The position numbers were made by a program, and so were the translations under genes. 64,000 nucleotides of DNA. Source: Merismopedia glauca CCAP 1448/3 (GTDB lineage Bacteria; Cyanobacteriota; Cyanobacteriia; Cyanobacteriales; CCAP-1448). Below the pieces are notes generated by a model. That model made no database searches and was not told the origin of the DNA. It saw nothing but the letters and a program-made list of their open reading frames with translations. Positions within the stretch are counted from its first letter, which is position 1, and each line of letters begins with the position of its first letter. Shown here piece by piece: positions 36,249 through 47,938 of the stretch. The stretch lies in contig NZ_PVWJ01000002.1 of NCBI RefSeq assembly GCF_003003775.1, positions 1 through 64,000 of the forward strand, in the 5' to 3' direction.

Positions 36249-39200
36249 ATGACTAACCAAACTCAGATTGCTACACCTGCTTATATATTGCCAGACTTAG
36301 TTGAAATTCAGCGTTCTAGTTTTCGTTGGTTTTTGGAAGAAGGGCTAATTGAAGAACTAAATAGCTTTTCGCCGATTACCGATTATACCGGTAAGCTGGA
36401 ACTATACTTTAATGCCAAAGACTATAAGCTTAAGCGCCCTAAATACGATGTAGACGAAGCCAAGCGGCGAGATGCGACTTATGCTGTCCAAATGTACGTG
36501 CCTACCCGTCTTGTCAATAAAGAAACCGGAAATATCAACGATCAAGAAGTATTTATTGGTGACTTGCCCTTAATGACTGATCGCGGCACCTTTATTATTA
36601 ATGGTGCAGAACGAGTCATAGTTAACCAAATCGTTCGTTCTCCAGGAGTATACTATAAATCAGAGGTTGATAAAAACGGTAGACGTACCTACAATGCCAG
36701 CCTAATCCCTAACCGAGGGGCATGGTTAAAGTTTGAAACTGATAAAAACGACATTGTTTGGGTCAGAATCGACAAAACTCGCAAACTTTCTGCCCAAATA
36801 CTCTTAAAAGCTCTGGGATTATCTGACAATGAAATTCTCGATGGTTTGCGACACCCCGAATACTATCAAAAAACCTTAGACAAAGAAGGTAACCCTACCG
36901 AAGAAGAAGCTTTACTAGAACTGTACCGCAAATTACGTCCTGGTGAACCACCTACAGTTAGTGGCGGACAACAGCTATTAGAATCTCGGTTCCGCGATCC
37001 CAAGCGTTACGACTTAGGTAGAGTCGGTCGCTACAAAATGAATCGGAAGTTACGCCTCAACGTCCCAGATACAGTCAGAATCTTAACCCCTCAAGATATA
37101 TTGGCAGCAGTTGACTACCTAATCAATCTAGAATTTGATATCGGAAACGAAGATGACATCGATCACTTAGGAAATCGCCGCGTTCGTTCTGTAGGGGAAC
37201 TGTTGCAAAACCAAGTCCGAGTTGGTTTAAACCGACTAGAGCGGATTATTAGAGAACGGATGACCGTTTCTGACTCAGAAATCTTAACTCCAGCTAGTTT
37301 AGTCAACCCTAAACCACTAGTCGCTGCCATTAAAGAATTCTTTGGCTCATCCCAGCTATCTCAATTTATGGATCAAACCAATCCCTTAGCGGAACTGACC
37401 CATAAACGTCGTCTTAGCGCTTTAGGTCCTGGCGGCTTAACCAGAGAAAGAGCAGGATTTGCTGTCCGTGATATTCATACTTCCCACTACGGTAGAATTT
37501 GCCCGATTGAAACTCCAGAAGGACCAAACGCTGGATTAATCGGTTCCCTAGCTACTCATGCTCGCGTCAACCAGTACGGGTTTATCGAAACCCCATTTTG
37601 GCCAGTCAAAAATGGTCGGGTACTTAAAGATACTCCCCCTAACTACATGACGGCTGATGAAGAAGATGACCTGCGGGTAGCTCCTGGGGATGTCGCTGTA
37701 GACGAAAACTGGATGATTATCGGTAAAGCGATTCCTGTGCGCTATCGCAAAGAATTTAGTATCGTCACTCCCGATCAAGTAGATTACATAGCTGTCTCAC
37801 CAGTCCAAATCATTTCCGTTGCTACCTCCCTGATTCCATTTTTGGAGCATGACGACGCTAACCGCGCTCTGATGGGTTCCAATATGCAAAGGCAAGCAGT
37901 ACCTCTATTAAAACCTTCACGCCCTCTAGTTGGGACGGGTTTAGAAGCTCAAGCTGCCCGCGACTCAGGAATGGTTATCATCGCCAAAGCTCCTGGAGAA
38001 GTGACTTATATAGATGCCAATCGGATCAGAGTTAAATCTGATATTCCAGAGGGTAATCGCAAAGAAATTGAGTACCAACTCCAGAAATATCAACGTTCCA
38101 ACCAAGATACTTGCCTTAATCAAAGACCGTTGGTTGAACTAGGCGATCGCGTTGAAGTCGGTCAAGTTTTAGCTGATGGTTCCGCCACAGAAGGTGGTGA
38201 AATTGCTCTGGGGCAAAATATTCTAGTTGCTTATATGCCTTGGGAAGGCTACAACTACGAAGACGCGATTTTGATTAGCGAACGGTTGGTACGTGAGGAT
38301 GTCTACACCACCATTCACATCGAAAAGTTTGAAATCGAAGCTCGCCAAACCAAGCTAGGACCAGAAGAAATTACCAGAGAAATTCCCAACGTTGGTGAAG
38401 ATTCCCTGCGTAACCTGGATGAAAATGGCATTATCCGCAAAGGCGCTTGGGTGGAAGCTGGAGAAATCTTAGTAGGTAAGGTTACCCCTAAAGGTGAATC
38501 AGACCAACCCCCTGAAGAAAAACTCTTAAGAGCGATTTTTGGGGAAAAAGCTAGAGATGTGCGAGATAACTCCCTGAGAGTCCCTAACGGTGAAAAAGGT
38601 CGGGTCGTCGATGTGCGGGTATTTACTCGCGAACAAGGAGACGAACTACCCCCTGGAGCTAATATTGTTGTTCGGGTTTATGTTGCCCAGAAACGTAAAA
38701 TCCAAGTTGGCGACAAAATGGCGGGCCGTCATGGGAATAAAGGAATTATTTCCCGAATTTTACCAGTGGAAGATATGCCTTATCTCCCCGATGGCACTCC
38801 TGTAGACATTGTGCTTAATCCCCTAGGTGTACCTAGCCGGATGAATGTCGGTCAAGTGTTTGAGTGTTTGCTGGGATGGGCTGGCAAAAACTTAGGCTTG
38901 AGGTTTAAAATAACTCCTTTTGACGAGATGTATGGAACTGAAGCCTCTCGCGAAACCGTACACGGCTTATTATCAGCAGCCAAAGAGCAAGTAGGTAAAA
39001 GTTGGGTCTTTAACGAAGATCATCCTGGTAAAATCCGTCTTTATGACGGAAGGACTGGAGAACCATTCGATCGCCCCATTACCATTGGGATGGCATATAT
39101 GCTGAAACTAGTTCACTTAGTTGACGACAAGATCCACGCTCGTTCTACAGGACCTTACTCGTTAGTCACCCAGCAGCCATTGGGTGGTAAAGCTCAACAG

Positions 39201-39563
39201 GGCGGTCAAAGATTTGGAGAAATGGAAGTATGGGCGCTCGAAGCCTTTGGAGCAGCTTATACCTTGCAAGAACTGTTAACCGTTAAATCTGACGATATGC
39301 AGGGACGTAACGAAGCGTTAAACGCCATAGTTAAGGGTAAAGCGATTCCTCGCCCTGGAACTCCAGAATCCTTTAAAGTCTTAATGCGGGAGTTGCAATC
39401 ATTAGGTCTAGATATTGCGGTACACAAAGTGGAAACTAAAGAAGACGGAACCACCCGCGATGTGGAAGTCGATCTGATGATGGAAACTAGTAATCGACGT
39501 ACTCCATCTCGACCTACATATGAATCTTTAACTCGCGAAGACCTAGAAGAAGAAGATGCCTAA
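36249..39563 (+). CDS. rpoB: DNA-directed RNA polymerase subunit beta
   Basis: A 1104-residue beta subunit, usual for cyanobacteria. Visible landmarks: [19 protein letters not shown], the rifampicin-region [46 protein letters not shown], the DNA-binding [12 protein letters not shown] and the terminal [20 protein letters not shown]. The rifampicin cluster shows the susceptible-type residues S, Q, D, H, R. GAGGAG precedes ATG. First gene of rpoB-C1-C2. Confidence 0.98.
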   Translation: MTNQTQIATPAYILPDLVEIQRSSFRWFLEEGLIEELNSFSPITDYTGKLELYFNAKDYKLKRPKYDVDEAKRRDATYAVQMYVPTRLVNKETGNINDQEVFIGDLPLMTDRGTFIINGAERVIVNQIVRSPGVYYKSEVDKNGRRTYNASLIPNRGAWLKFETDKNDIVWVRIDKTRKLSAQILLKALGLSDNEILDGLRHPEYYQKTLDKEGNPTEEEALLELYRKLRPGEPPTVSGGQQLLESRFRDPKRYDLGRVGRYKMNRKLRLNVPDTVRILTPQDILAAVDYLINLEFDIGNEDDIDHLGNRRVRSVGELLQNQVRVGLNRLERIIRERMTVSDSEILTPASLVNPKPLVAAIKEFFGSSQLSQFMDQTNPLAELTHKRRLSALGPGGLTRERAGFAVRDIHTSHYGRICPIETPEGPNAGLIGSLATHARVNQYGFIETPFWPVKNGRVLKDTPPNYMTADEEDDLRVAPGDVAVDENWMIIGKAIPVRYRKEFSIVTPDQVDYIAVSPVQIISVATSLIPFLEHDDANRALMGSNMQRQAVPLLKPSRPLVGTGLEAQAARDSGMVIIAKAPGEVTYIDANRIRVKSDIPEGNRKEIEYQLQKYQRSNQDTCLNQRPLVELGDRVEVGQVLADGSATEGGEIALGQNILVAYMPWEGYNYEDAILISERLVREDVYTTIHIEKFEIEARQTKLGPEEITREIPNVGEDSLRNLDENGIIRKGAWVEAGEILVGKVTPKGESDQPPEEKLLRAIFGEKARDVRDNSLRVPNGEKGRVVDVRVFTREQGDELPPGANIVVRVYVAQKRKIQVGDKMAGRHGNKGIISRILPVEDMPYLPDGTPVDIVLNPLGVPSRMNVGQVFECLLGWAGKNLGLRFKITPFDEMYGTEASRETVHGLLSAAKEQVGKSWVFNEDHPGKIRLYDGRTGEPFDRPITIGMAYMLKLVHLVDDKIHARSTGPYSLVTQQPLGGKAQQGGQRFGEMEVWALEAFGAAYTLQELLTVKSDDMQGRNEALNAIVKGKAIPRPGTPESFKVLMRELQSLGLDIAVHKVETKEDGTTRDVEVDLMMETSNRRTPSRPTYESLTREDLEEEDA

Positions 39564-39757
39564 TCAAGACATCAGTATCAGACGGCGTAAGTGAAGCAGC
39601 CATTAGTAAGTCATCAAAACCATTGAACACTAATACTTCTGACTGACACCAAGCGGTAATAGGGAATTAGAGGCTCTAAAATCCCCTAATTCCCCCTCCT
39701 TGAGTCCCATAGCCATTTCCCCCCAAACTTAAAACTATTAAAACCCAAAACTTGAAG

Positions 39758-41722
39758 ATGAGACCTCAGCTAGAACAGCGATTTGATTACGTAAAAATCG
39801 CTTTGGCATCTCCAGAGCGAATTCGTCAATGGGGTGAAAGAACTCTCCCTAACGGTCAATTAGTAGGTGAAGTCACCAAGCCAGAAACAATTAACTATCG
39901 CACCCTCAAACCAGAAATGGATGGGTTGTTCTGCGAGCGGATTTTTGGCCCATCGAAAGATTGGGAGTGTCACTGCGGTAAATATAAGCGTGTCCGTCAT
40001 AGGGGGATTGTCTGCGAACGTTGTGGCGTAGAAGTGACGGAATCTAGAGTGCGTCGTCATCGGATGGGTTACATTAAACTCGCTGCTCCTGTAGTCCATG
40101 TTTGGTACTTAAAAGGGATTCCCAGTTATCTGAGTATCTTGCTGGATATGCCTTTAAGGGATGTTGAGCAAATTGTTTATTTCAACTCTTATGTAGTCCT
40201 AAGTCCTGGAAATGCCCCCAATTTAAGCTACAAACAGCTATTAACCGAAGATCAGTGGTTAGAAATTGAAGAGCAAATCTATAGCGAGGATTCTCAGCTA
40301 GAAGGTGTAGAAGTTGGCATTGGTGCTGAAGCCGTGCAGAGATTACTACAGGATCTAGAAAATGAAAGAGAAGTAGAAGATACTGACGAACTATTCACTT
40401 CAGACGCAGACAAAGAGATTAGATCCGGTTTAGTTATAGAATCGGCTAACTTGCGTAAAGAGATGGAAACTGCTAAGGGGCAAAAACGCGCCAAGCTGAT
40501 TAAGCGCTTGCGGGTGATTGATAATTTTATTGCCACTGGTAGTAGACCAGAGTCGATGGTTCTGGAAGTAATTCCGGTAATTCCTCCCGATTTACGTCCT
40601 ATGGTGCAGTTGGATGGCGGTAGATTTGCCACATCTGACTTAAATGACCTTTATCGCCGCGTTATTAACCGCAATAACCGTTTGGCTAGGTTGCAAGAAA
40701 TTTTAGCTCCAGAAATCATCGTCCGCAACGAAAAGCGGATGCTGCAAGAAGCTGTAGACGCTCTGATTGATAATGGTCGTCGCGGTAGAACTGTCGTGGG
40801 AGCTAATAACCGTCCTTTAAAATCTTTGTCAGATATTATTGAAGGAAAACAGGGTCGGTTCCGACAAAACCTATTAGGTAAAAGGGTTGACTATTCTGGA
40901 CGGAGTGTAATTGTAGTTGGTCCAAAACTGAGAATTCATCAGTGTGGGTTACCTAGAGAAATGGCAATTGAACTGTTCCAGCCATTTGTGATTCATCGCT
41001 TAATTAAAAGTGGCGCGGTGAATAATATTAAGGCAGCCAAAAAGCTAATCCAGCGCAATGACGCTCAAATCTGGGATGTGTTGGAAGAAGTGATTGCCGG
41101 ACACCCAGTGTTATTAAACCGTGCCCCTACCTTGCACAGATTGGGAATTCAAGCTTTTGAGCCTATTTTAGTAGAAGGCAGGGCAATTCAGCTACATCCT
41201 TTGGTTTGTCCGGCGTTTAACGCTGACTTTGACGGAGACCAAATGGCGGTACACATACCATTATCTTTGGAAGCTCAGTGTGAAGCCAGATTGTTGATGT
41301 TGGCTTGTAATAATATTCTGTCTCCAGCGACGGGAAGACCGATTGTTGCACCCAGTCAGGATATGGTGTTGGGATGCTATTACTTAACTGCGAATAATCC
41401 AGCGTTAAATGAGCAAAGATCGGGTAATGTTCCCAAATACTACGCCAATTTAGACGATGCCGTTCGAGCCTACGAACAAAAGCAAATAGAGTTGCACGCC
41501 TATATTTGGGTTCGCTTTGATGGGGTGATGGAAACAGGTAAACCAGAAGGAGAACCAATATCAAATGAAACGTTGACAGATGGTACGCAACTGTCGATTT
41601 ATCCACACCGCCGCGTGCGCCGATCGCCTGATGGGGAACTGCTTTCTCAGTATATCTATACCACCCCTGGTCGAATTATTTACAACAGAGCTATTTTAGA
41701 GGCGATCGCTAGCGGTCAATGA
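39758..41722 (+). CDS. rpoC1: DNA-directed RNA polymerase subunit gamma
   Basis: The N-terminal part of beta-prime, split off as in cyanobacteria and plastids, 654 residues. The zinc ribbon is CHCGKY...CERCGVEV, the lid/rudder region follows, and the catalytic [12 protein letters not shown] triad of Asp residues starts at 488. I start at ATG 39758 ([14 protein letters not shown]); a TTG two codons earlier is also in frame. Followed by rpoC2 after 131 bases. Confidence 0.97.
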   Translation: MRPQLEQRFDYVKIALASPERIRQWGERTLPNGQLVGEVTKPETINYRTLKPEMDGLFCERIFGPSKDWECHCGKYKRVRHRGIVCERCGVEVTESRVRRHRMGYIKLAAPVVHVWYLKGIPSYLSILLDMPLRDVEQIVYFNSYVVLSPGNAPNLSYKQLLTEDQWLEIEEQIYSEDSQLEGVEVGIGAEAVQRLLQDLENEREVEDTDELFTSDADKEIRSGLVIESANLRKEMETAKGQKRAKLIKRLRVIDNFIATGSRPESMVLEVIPVIPPDLRPMVQLDGGRFATSDLNDLYRRVINRNNRLARLQEILAPEIIVRNEKRMLQEAVDALIDNGRRGRTVVGANNRPLKSLSDIIEGKQGRFRQNLLGKRVDYSGRSVIVVGPKLRIHQCGLPREMAIELFQPFVIHRLIKSGAVNNIKAAKKLIQRNDAQIWDVLEEVIAGHPVLLNRAPTLHRLGIQAFEPILVEGRAIQLHPLVCPAFNADFDGDQMAVHIPLSLEAQCEARLLMLACNNILSPATGRPIVAPSQDMVLGCYYLTANNPALNEQRSGNVPKYYANLDDAVRAYEQKQIELHAYIWVRFDGVMETGKPEGEPISNETLTDGTQLSIYPHRRVRRSPDGELLSQYIYTTPGRIIYNRAILEAIASGQ

Positions 41723-41853
41723 AGGAAGAGGGAAGAAGGAAGCGCATTAATTCCCTCATTAATTCTGCAATAGGTCTAATAATTTCAAAATCTGCCGCAA
41801 TTGATGTAGTTGAGTCAAACTCACCAAGACTTAAGACAAAGGGTACAGGACAA

Positions 41854-44800
41854 ATGACTAAAGACGCGATCTTTTTTAATCGGGTAGTCGGTAAAAAACA
41901 ACTTAAAGAACTTATATCCTGGTCTTATACCAACTATGGAACTGCCCGAACTGCTTATATGGCAGATAAGTTGAAAGAACTGGGATTTCGTTATGCTACC
42001 CAAGCGGGAATCTCAATTAGCGTGGATGATTTGCAAGTTCCTCCCGCTAAACGAACTATGCTCAACGCGGCAGAAACCGAAATTCAAGCCACAGAAGAGC
42101 GCTATCTGAGGGGAGAGATTACCGAAGTGGAACGGTTCCAAAAAGTAATTGATACTTGGAATAGTACCTCTGAATCCCTCAAAGATGAAGTAATTCGTCA
42201 CTTTGAAGCGACAGATCCCCTGAACTCGGTTTATATGATGTCTAGCAGTGGTGCTAGAGGTAGTATGGCGCAAGTCAGGCAGTTAGTGGGGATGCGGGGC
42301 TTAATGGCAGATCCCCAAGGGCAAATTATCGACCAACCAATTAAGACTAATTTCCGCGAAGGGTTAACGGTTACAGAATACATTATCTCTTCCTATGGCG
42401 CTCGAAAAGGGTTGGTTGATACCGCCTTGCGGACGGCAGATTCTGGATATCTCACTCGTCGTTTGGTAGACGTTTCCCAAGATGTAATTGTCCGGGAAGC
42501 CGATTGTGGAACGATTAGAGGGGTGCGGATAGTACCCATGAAAGATGGCGATCGCACTTTGATTCCGTTAGGCGATCGCTTGCTGGGACGAGTTTTGGCT
42601 GAAGATGTCGTCGATCAAAAAACTGGTGAAGTCGTCGTTCCTCGGAATCTACCCTTATCGGACGAATTGATTGCTAAAGTTGTCGGAACTGGAGTCGAAG
42701 AAGTCATCGCCCGTTCTCCTTTAACTTGCGAAGCTGGTAGATCTATTTGCCAAATGTGCTACGGTTGGAGCTTAGCTCACGGTAAGTTGGTAGATCTAGG
42801 CGAAGCTGTCGGGATTATTGCCGCTCAGTCGATTGGGGAGCCAGGTACGCAGCTTACCATGCGGACATTCCACACCGGAGGTGTCTTCACTGGAGAAGTA
42901 GCCAGACTAGTTAAAGCTCCCTTTAACGGTATTGTCAAGCTATCCGAACTGCGAACTCGTGGGGTGAGAACCCGTCATGGAGAAGAAAGAGAACAAGTAG
43001 AAACTGGTGGAGAATTGATCCTTTTGCCTAAATCTGGCAAAGGAAAGTCATTAAAAGTTCCCGTCACGGCTGGTTCTCTGCTGCTAGTTAAAGAAGGAGA
43101 TGTCGTCGAAACCGACCAGTTATTGGCAGAAGTCGCCCTAGCTAAAGTCCGACACTCCACCGAAAAAGCTGTGAAAGACGTATCGACAGCGATCGCTGGA
43201 GAAGTCGTATTTGCTGACATTTCCCCGGAAGAAAAAACCGATAGACAGGGTAATACCACCAGAATTGCCCAGCGTGGCGGTCTGATGTGGGTGCTATCTG
43301 GAGAAGTCTATAACTTACCTCCTGGAGCCGAACCTGTAGTTAAAAACGGCGATCGCCTCAGTGTCGGTTCGGTATTAGCCGAAACCAAGCTAATTACTTC
43401 CTCTGGAGGGGTAGTCAGACTGAGAAGCGATCGAGAAATTGATATCATTACCGCCTCTGTACTACTAGATCAAGCGCAAATCAGAGCCGAAAGTACGGCT
43501 GGTCGAGAGCATTATGTGATTAATAGTACCGAAAATCAGTCTTTCTCTCTTTTAGCCGCTCCAGGAACTAAAGTCCAAAACCATGCTCCTGTAGCTGAAC
43601 TGATTGAAGACCGCTACCGGACTAATACTGGTGGTTTACTCAAGTATGTGGGGGTAGAAGTCCAAAAAACTCGTAAGGTCAAACAAGGATATGAAGTAGT
43701 CAAGGGTGGTACTCTGTTGTGGATTCCTGAAGAGTGCCACGAAGTTAATAAAGACCTATCCTTACTCTACGTCGAGAATGGTCAGTATGTAGAAGCTGGC
43801 ACCGAAATCGTCAAAGATATCTACTGTCAAAACTCTGGAATTGTCGAAGTCATTCAGAAAAACGAGATTCTCAGAGAGATGGTGGTCAAACCAGGGGAAC
43901 TCCATCTAATAGATGTTGAATATGAGCCTCCTACCGAAGGCATAATTCTCCATCCTGGTTCTTCTGTTCTACCAGGATTGCCCCCAGTAGAGGAACTTAA
44001 ATATGTCGAATACGTTGAAACTCCTGAAGGACCAGCTTTATTAGTCAGACCAGTCATTGAGTTTCAAGTTCCTGACGAACCTAACCTACCTTCTCAAGCT
44101 TCCATCAACAAATCTGGAGGAGCGAAGATTGAACTCAGAGCCGTTCAACGCTTACCCTTTAAAGATGGGGAAAGAGTCAAATCTGTAGAAGGGGTGGAGT
44201 TGGTCAGAACCCAATTGGTTCTGGAAATGGATATTGAATCTACAGATTCCCAATTAGCGGCTGATATTGAATTAATTCCCGATCCAGATGGAGATGCTGA
44301 CGTTTCTCGCCTACAACTCGTCATTTTGGAATCTCTAGTCGTTCGCAAAGATGCTGGTGCTGACCCCTTGGGTGGAAACACTCGCACTGAGGTTCTAGTC
44401 ACTGATGGGATGCAAATTCCTCCTGGAGCAGTTGTTGCTCGGACTGAGATTCAGTGTAAAGAAGCTGGCTTAGTGCGGGGGATTCGGGAAGGAGCAGAAG
44501 CAATTCGCCGGATTTTGATTGTTAGGGATCAAGATTTAGTTGACATTCCTGTAGAGAATTGTCAACTAAAAGTGGGTACTTTAGTAGTTGCAGGTACTCA
44601 GCTAGCTCCAGGTGTTAAAGCGCCTGAATCTGCTCAAATAGTTACTAGAAAAGCAGATTCAGTCAAATTGCGCTTAGCTCGTCCTTACCGTGTTTCTTCT
44701 GGGGCGATCTTACACATTGATGACGGTGACTTGGTGCAACGGGGCGATAACCTAGTTTTACTAGTGTTTGAGCGGGCTAAGACTGGAGATATTATCCAAG

Positions 44801-45918
44801 GTTTGCCGAGAATTGAAGAGCTATTAGAAGCGCGTAAACCCAAAGAAGCTTGCGTCTTGACAAGACGACCTGGTACTGTTTCTGTCGTCTATAGTGAAGA
44901 CGAAGTAACAGAAGTCAAAATCATTGAAGATGATGGTGTCATTAGTGACTATCCCATTGGTCCTGGGCAAAATGCGATGGTGCTTGATGGTCAAAGGGTA
45001 GAGTCAGGTGAGCCACTTACAGATGGTTTAACCAATCCTCACGAGATTCTGGAAGTTTTATTTGATGTTCACCGAGATGAGCTAGGGGTTCATGAAGCGG
45101 CTAAAGTAGCGTTGTATCAGGCTCAAGCCTTTTTAGTCAATGAAGTTCAGTCGGTTTACCAATCTCAAGGAATTGATATTTCTGATAAACACATTGAAGT
45201 CATTGTGCGTCAGATGACCTCCAAAGTCAGAATTGATGATGGCGGTGATAGCACCTATTTACCTGGAGAATTGGTGGAACTGCGGGAAGTTCATAACTTT
45301 AATGAAACTATGTCAATCACTGGTAAGGCTCCAGCAGATTATACCCCTGTGTTGCTGGGAATTACCAAGGCTTCTTTAAATACAGATAGTTTCATCTCCG
45401 CAGCTAGTTTCCAAGAAACTACTCGCGTGCTGACAGAAGCAGCAATTGAAGGTAAGTCTGACTGGTTAAGAGGTCTGAAAGAAAACGTTATTATCGGTCG
45501 ATTGATCCCCGCAGGTACTGGCTTTAATGCTTATGAAGAAGCAAGTATGGCCGCCAGTGTAGAAGTAGAGAGTATCTATGGTAGCTCTTTGGCTCCTGGA
45601 GGCAGTGTTTATGGTTTTGGTGATGGTTTAACCCCTGGTTCCGATGACCCTCTAGATATGGTTGTAGATGACCGCACAGCGCGCAACTACACCAGAGATG
45701 AGTCCGTTGGAATGGCTGGTTGGAGTATTAAAGATGAAGAGGTAGATGATGAGACATTCTCTATTGTGGAACCTAAGACTTCATCTTCTAGTTCACCAAA
45801 ATCTAAAGCTTCTAGCTACTCTGCTAGATTCGATCCCGACGACCTTGATGATGACTCTGATAGTGATGAATTTGAGGAGGGATATGAAGATGATGATGAT
45901 GATGATGATGACTATTAA
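41854..45918 (+). CDS. rpoC2: DNA-directed RNA polymerase subunit beta-prime (C-terminal part)
   Basis: The C-terminal part of beta-prime, 1354 residues from [10 protein letters not shown]. The bridge helix/trigger loop region is present ([23 protein letters not shown], then [16 protein letters not shown]), followed by the long cyanobacterial insertion (SI3-like, about 350-970), the jaw end ([20 protein letters not shown]) and a very acidic Asp/Glu tail ending in eight or nine Asp. The frame is open 45 codons upstream to 41719, overlapping rpoC1 by four bases, but that segment starts in a GGAAGAG repeat and is unconserved. Confidence 0.97.
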   Translation: MTKDAIFFNRVVGKKQLKELISWSYTNYGTARTAYMADKLKELGFRYATQAGISISVDDLQVPPAKRTMLNAAETEIQATEERYLRGEITEVERFQKVIDTWNSTSESLKDEVIRHFEATDPLNSVYMMSSSGARGSMAQVRQLVGMRGLMADPQGQIIDQPIKTNFREGLTVTEYIISSYGARKGLVDTALRTADSGYLTRRLVDVSQDVIVREADCGTIRGVRIVPMKDGDRTLIPLGDRLLGRVLAEDVVDQKTGEVVVPRNLPLSDELIAKVVGTGVEEVIARSPLTCEAGRSICQMCYGWSLAHGKLVDLGEAVGIIAAQSIGEPGTQLTMRTFHTGGVFTGEVARLVKAPFNGIVKLSELRTRGVRTRHGEEREQVETGGELILLPKSGKGKSLKVPVTAGSLLLVKEGDVVETDQLLAEVALAKVRHSTEKAVKDVSTAIAGEVVFADISPEEKTDRQGNTTRIAQRGGLMWVLSGEVYNLPPGAEPVVKNGDRLSVGSVLAETKLITSSGGVVRLRSDREIDIITASVLLDQAQIRAESTAGREHYVINSTENQSFSLLAAPGTKVQNHAPVAELIEDRYRTNTGGLLKYVGVEVQKTRKVKQGYEVVKGGTLLWIPEECHEVNKDLSLLYVENGQYVEAGTEIVKDIYCQNSGIVEVIQKNEILREMVVKPGELHLIDVEYEPPTEGIILHPGSSVLPGLPPVEELKYVEYVETPEGPALLVRPVIEFQVPDEPNLPSQASINKSGGAKIELRAVQRLPFKDGERVKSVEGVELVRTQLVLEMDIESTDSQLAADIELIPDPDGDADVSRLQLVILESLVVRKDAGADPLGGNTRTEVLVTDGMQIPPGAVVARTEIQCKEAGLVRGIREGAEAIRRILIVRDQDLVDIPVENCQLKVGTLVVAGTQLAPGVKAPESAQIVTRKADSVKLRLARPYRVSSGAILHIDDGDLVQRGDNLVLLVFERAKTGDIIQGLPRIEELLEARKPKEACVLTRRPGTVSVVYSEDEVTEVKIIEDDGVISDYPIGPGQNAMVLDGQRVESGEPLTDGLTNPHEILEVLFDVHRDELGVHEAAKVALYQAQAFLVNEVQSVYQSQGIDISDKHIEVIVRQMTSKVRIDDGGDSTYLPGELVELREVHNFNETMSITGKAPADYTPVLLGITKASLNTDSFISAASFQETTRVLTEAAIEGKSDWLRGLKENVIIGRLIPAGTGFNAYEEASMAASVEVESIYGSSLAPGGSVYGFGDGLTPGSDDPLDMVVDDRTARNYTRDESVGMAGWSIKDEEVDDETFSIVEPKTSSSSSPKSKASSYSARFDPDDLDDDSDSDEFEEGYEDDDDDDDDY

Positions 45919-45985
45919 GGAAGAGGTATTAGGTTAAACAGACTCCCCGTGCAGTAGGGTGGGCATTCCCCACCCGAAACAAGCT

Positions 45986-46495
45986 ATGCTTAAACTTAGT
46001 CCCCTCCGGCAGATAGCCTCTATGCTCAGGCATCTTCGCAGACCAGTTTCCCTTTCTGTAGTCGGTACCGATTTACCAATATGGTCTCAGGTTGCCACTG
46101 CGGCTATGATTTACCAAAAAGATGGGCAACTGTTCGATCTAGTTCTCAAAGAACCCAGCATTTCGGAAGCAACTTCAGATTCCGCTCTCTATAAAGATAC
46201 TTCGTTTCGCTTGCTTTGGTTGGAAATATCGCCAGATCGGGTAATTATGACCATGCAAGAAACGCAGAAGCTCAGTTATCGTCACTTTTGGGCAACAGGA
46301 GTTTATGGCATAAGTCGCTATTGGCTCCATGATGAACCACCCAAACAACCGCAGGGAATGCAGTTGCGTAATTACACCCGCAGTCTCAAGCTTAAAGGTC
46401 ATCCCTTACCAGAGCAGTTATCGATAGATTATGAATTGTGGGCTGGTCAATTGCAATTAGGGCGCTACATTCTCAATTTAGATATTGAATATTAG
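45986..46495 (+). CDS. Conserved cyanobacterial protein of unknown function
   Basis: About 169 residues from the ATG at 45986 (MLKLSPLRQ); a GTG at 45959 would add nine residues encoded by a GTGGGCATTCCCCACCC hairpin repeat, so I reject it. Visible: IWSQVATAAMIYQKDGQLFDLVLKEP, FRLLWLEISPDRVIMTMQ and RYWLHDEPPKQPQGMQLRNYTRS. No catalytic motif or membrane helix. 67 bases after rpoC2, may be read through from it. Confidence 0.65.
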   Translation: MLKLSPLRQIASMLRHLRRPVSLSVVGTDLPIWSQVATAAMIYQKDGQLFDLVLKEPSISEATSDSALYKDTSFRLLWLEISPDRVIMTMQETQKLSYRHFWATGVYGISRYWLHDEPPKQPQGMQLRNYTRSLKLKGHPLPEQLSIDYELWAGQLQLGRYILNLDIEY

Positions 46496-46672
46496 TTGCC
46501 TTTATAGGGCGCGATCGCCCTGAGAATTTCGGTGTTTGAGTATCAAGTGATACTGTTGGCGAAGTCAACAGAAGTAGACAGGTGAGGTCATGCTCAAAAC
46601 AACTAACAGCAATGGCAGTTTCACGAGTAAAATAAATTATTCTGCTTGTCTATTGGTCGAGAATAACCCAAC

Positions 46673-47809
46673 ATGAGTGTCTGCGAATACAAACCAGGTC
46701 TAGAAAACATTCCGGCTGCACAATCAAGTATCAGCTATGTTGATGGACAACAAGGCTTACTTGAATATCGTGGTATCAGTATTCAAGAACTAGCCGAAAA
46801 GAGTACCTTTTTAGAAACCTCTTATCTCCTAATTTGGGGACACTTACCTAGTCGGGAAGAGCTTAACAAATTTGAAGCGGAGATTTATTCCCATCGCCGG
46901 ATCAAGTATCGCATCCAAGACATGATGAAATGTTTCCCCGAAACAGGTCATCCGATGGATGCGTTGCAAGCTTCCGCAGCCGCACTGGGTTTATTTTATT
47001 CTCGGCGCGCCTTAGATAACCCAGAATACATTTTTCAAGCTGTAGTGCGCTTATTAGCCAAAATACCCACGATGGTGGCAGCTTTTCAACTGATGCGGAA
47101 AGGTAACGAACCTGTTAGACCAAGGGACGATCTAGATTACGCAGCTAACTTTTTGTATATGTTGAGCGAAAAGGAACCAGATCCTTTAGCTGCCAGAATT
47201 TTTGACCAGTGCCTGATTCTTCACGCCGAGCATACGATGAATGCTTCAACTTTTTCGGCTAGGGTAACAGCTTCCACTTTAACCGATCCCTATGCAGTAA
47301 TAGCATCGGCTGTAGGGACTCTCGCTGGTCCTTTACACGGGGGAGCTAATGAAGATGTGATTGAAACCTTACAAGAAATTGGCTCGGTAGGAAACGTCCG
47401 TTCTTGGTTAGAAGATGCTTTAGCTAATAAACGGAAAATCCCTGGATTTGGACATCGGGTTTATAAAGTTAAAGATCCTCGCGCCTCAATTTTGCAAAAG
47501 CAAGCTAAAGCCTTATTTGAAAAGTTTGGCAGCGATAAACATTACGAGATCGCTCTAGAACTTGAAAAAGCTGTAGAAGACAGATTATCTGAGAAAGGAA
47601 TTTACCCAAATGTGGACTTTTATTCTGGCTTTGTTTACAGCAAATTAGGTATTCCCCAAGACTTATTTACCCCGATATTTGCTATAGCTCGCGTCGCTGG
47701 TTGGTTGGCTCACTGGAAAGAGCAATTGGGAGAAAATAAAATTTATCGTCCTACCCAAATATACGATGGGGAACACACTCGTGGTTATACTCCGATTGAG
47801 GAACGCTGA
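46673..47809 (+). CDS. gltA: Citrate synthase
   Basis: A 378-residue type I/short citrate synthase making citrate from oxaloacetate and acetyl-CoA. Active-site pieces: LHAEHTMNASTFSAR, GPLHGGANEDV (catalytic His), GFGHRVYKVKDPRA and NVDFYSGFVY (catalytic Asp). LLEYRGISIQELAE opens the family domain. A 2-methylcitrate synthase role is possible but less likely in a cyanobacterium. Convergent with the DGQHR gene. Confidence 0.95.
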   Translation: MSVCEYKPGLENIPAAQSSISYVDGQQGLLEYRGISIQELAEKSTFLETSYLLIWGHLPSREELNKFEAEIYSHRRIKYRIQDMMKCFPETGHPMDALQASAAALGLFYSRRALDNPEYIFQAVVRLLAKIPTMVAAFQLMRKGNEPVRPRDDLDYAANFLYMLSEKEPDPLAARIFDQCLILHAEHTMNASTFSARVTASTLTDPYAVIASAVGTLAGPLHGGANEDVIETLQEIGSVGNVRSWLEDALANKRKIPGFGHRVYKVKDPRASILQKQAKALFEKFGSDKHYEIALELEKAVEDRLSEKGIYPNVDFYSGFVYSKLGIPQDLFTPIFAIARVAGWLAHWKEQLGENKIYRPTQIYDGEHTRGYTPIEER

Positions 47810-47837
47810 AGTTAGAAACTAGTCAGGAGATCTATTC

Positions 47838-47938
47838 ATACCAATTCACTTTGAAAATGCGACAAATCTTGGTAGGGGCGCAATGCATTGCGCCCCTACA
47901 GATAATTTATATGTAGCAATTATTTAGTGATTTGGTAT
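47838..47938. mobile_element. 101-bp palindrome-cored element with inverted ends (MITE-like), copy B
   Basis: Ends ATACCAATTCACT and AGTGATTTGGTAT are inverted repeats with one mismatch. The core is a perfect 28-base palindrome (47872-47899, GTAGGGGCGCAATG and its complement). Identical in length to copy A at 11827. Its right end overlaps the stop codon of the DGQHR gene. Confidence 0.75.

Noticed and set aside
41217-41606. A 129-codon frame antisense to rpoC1
   Set aside because: It is a shadow of a highly conserved coding region, including the catalytic Asp motif; no evidence of its own translation.
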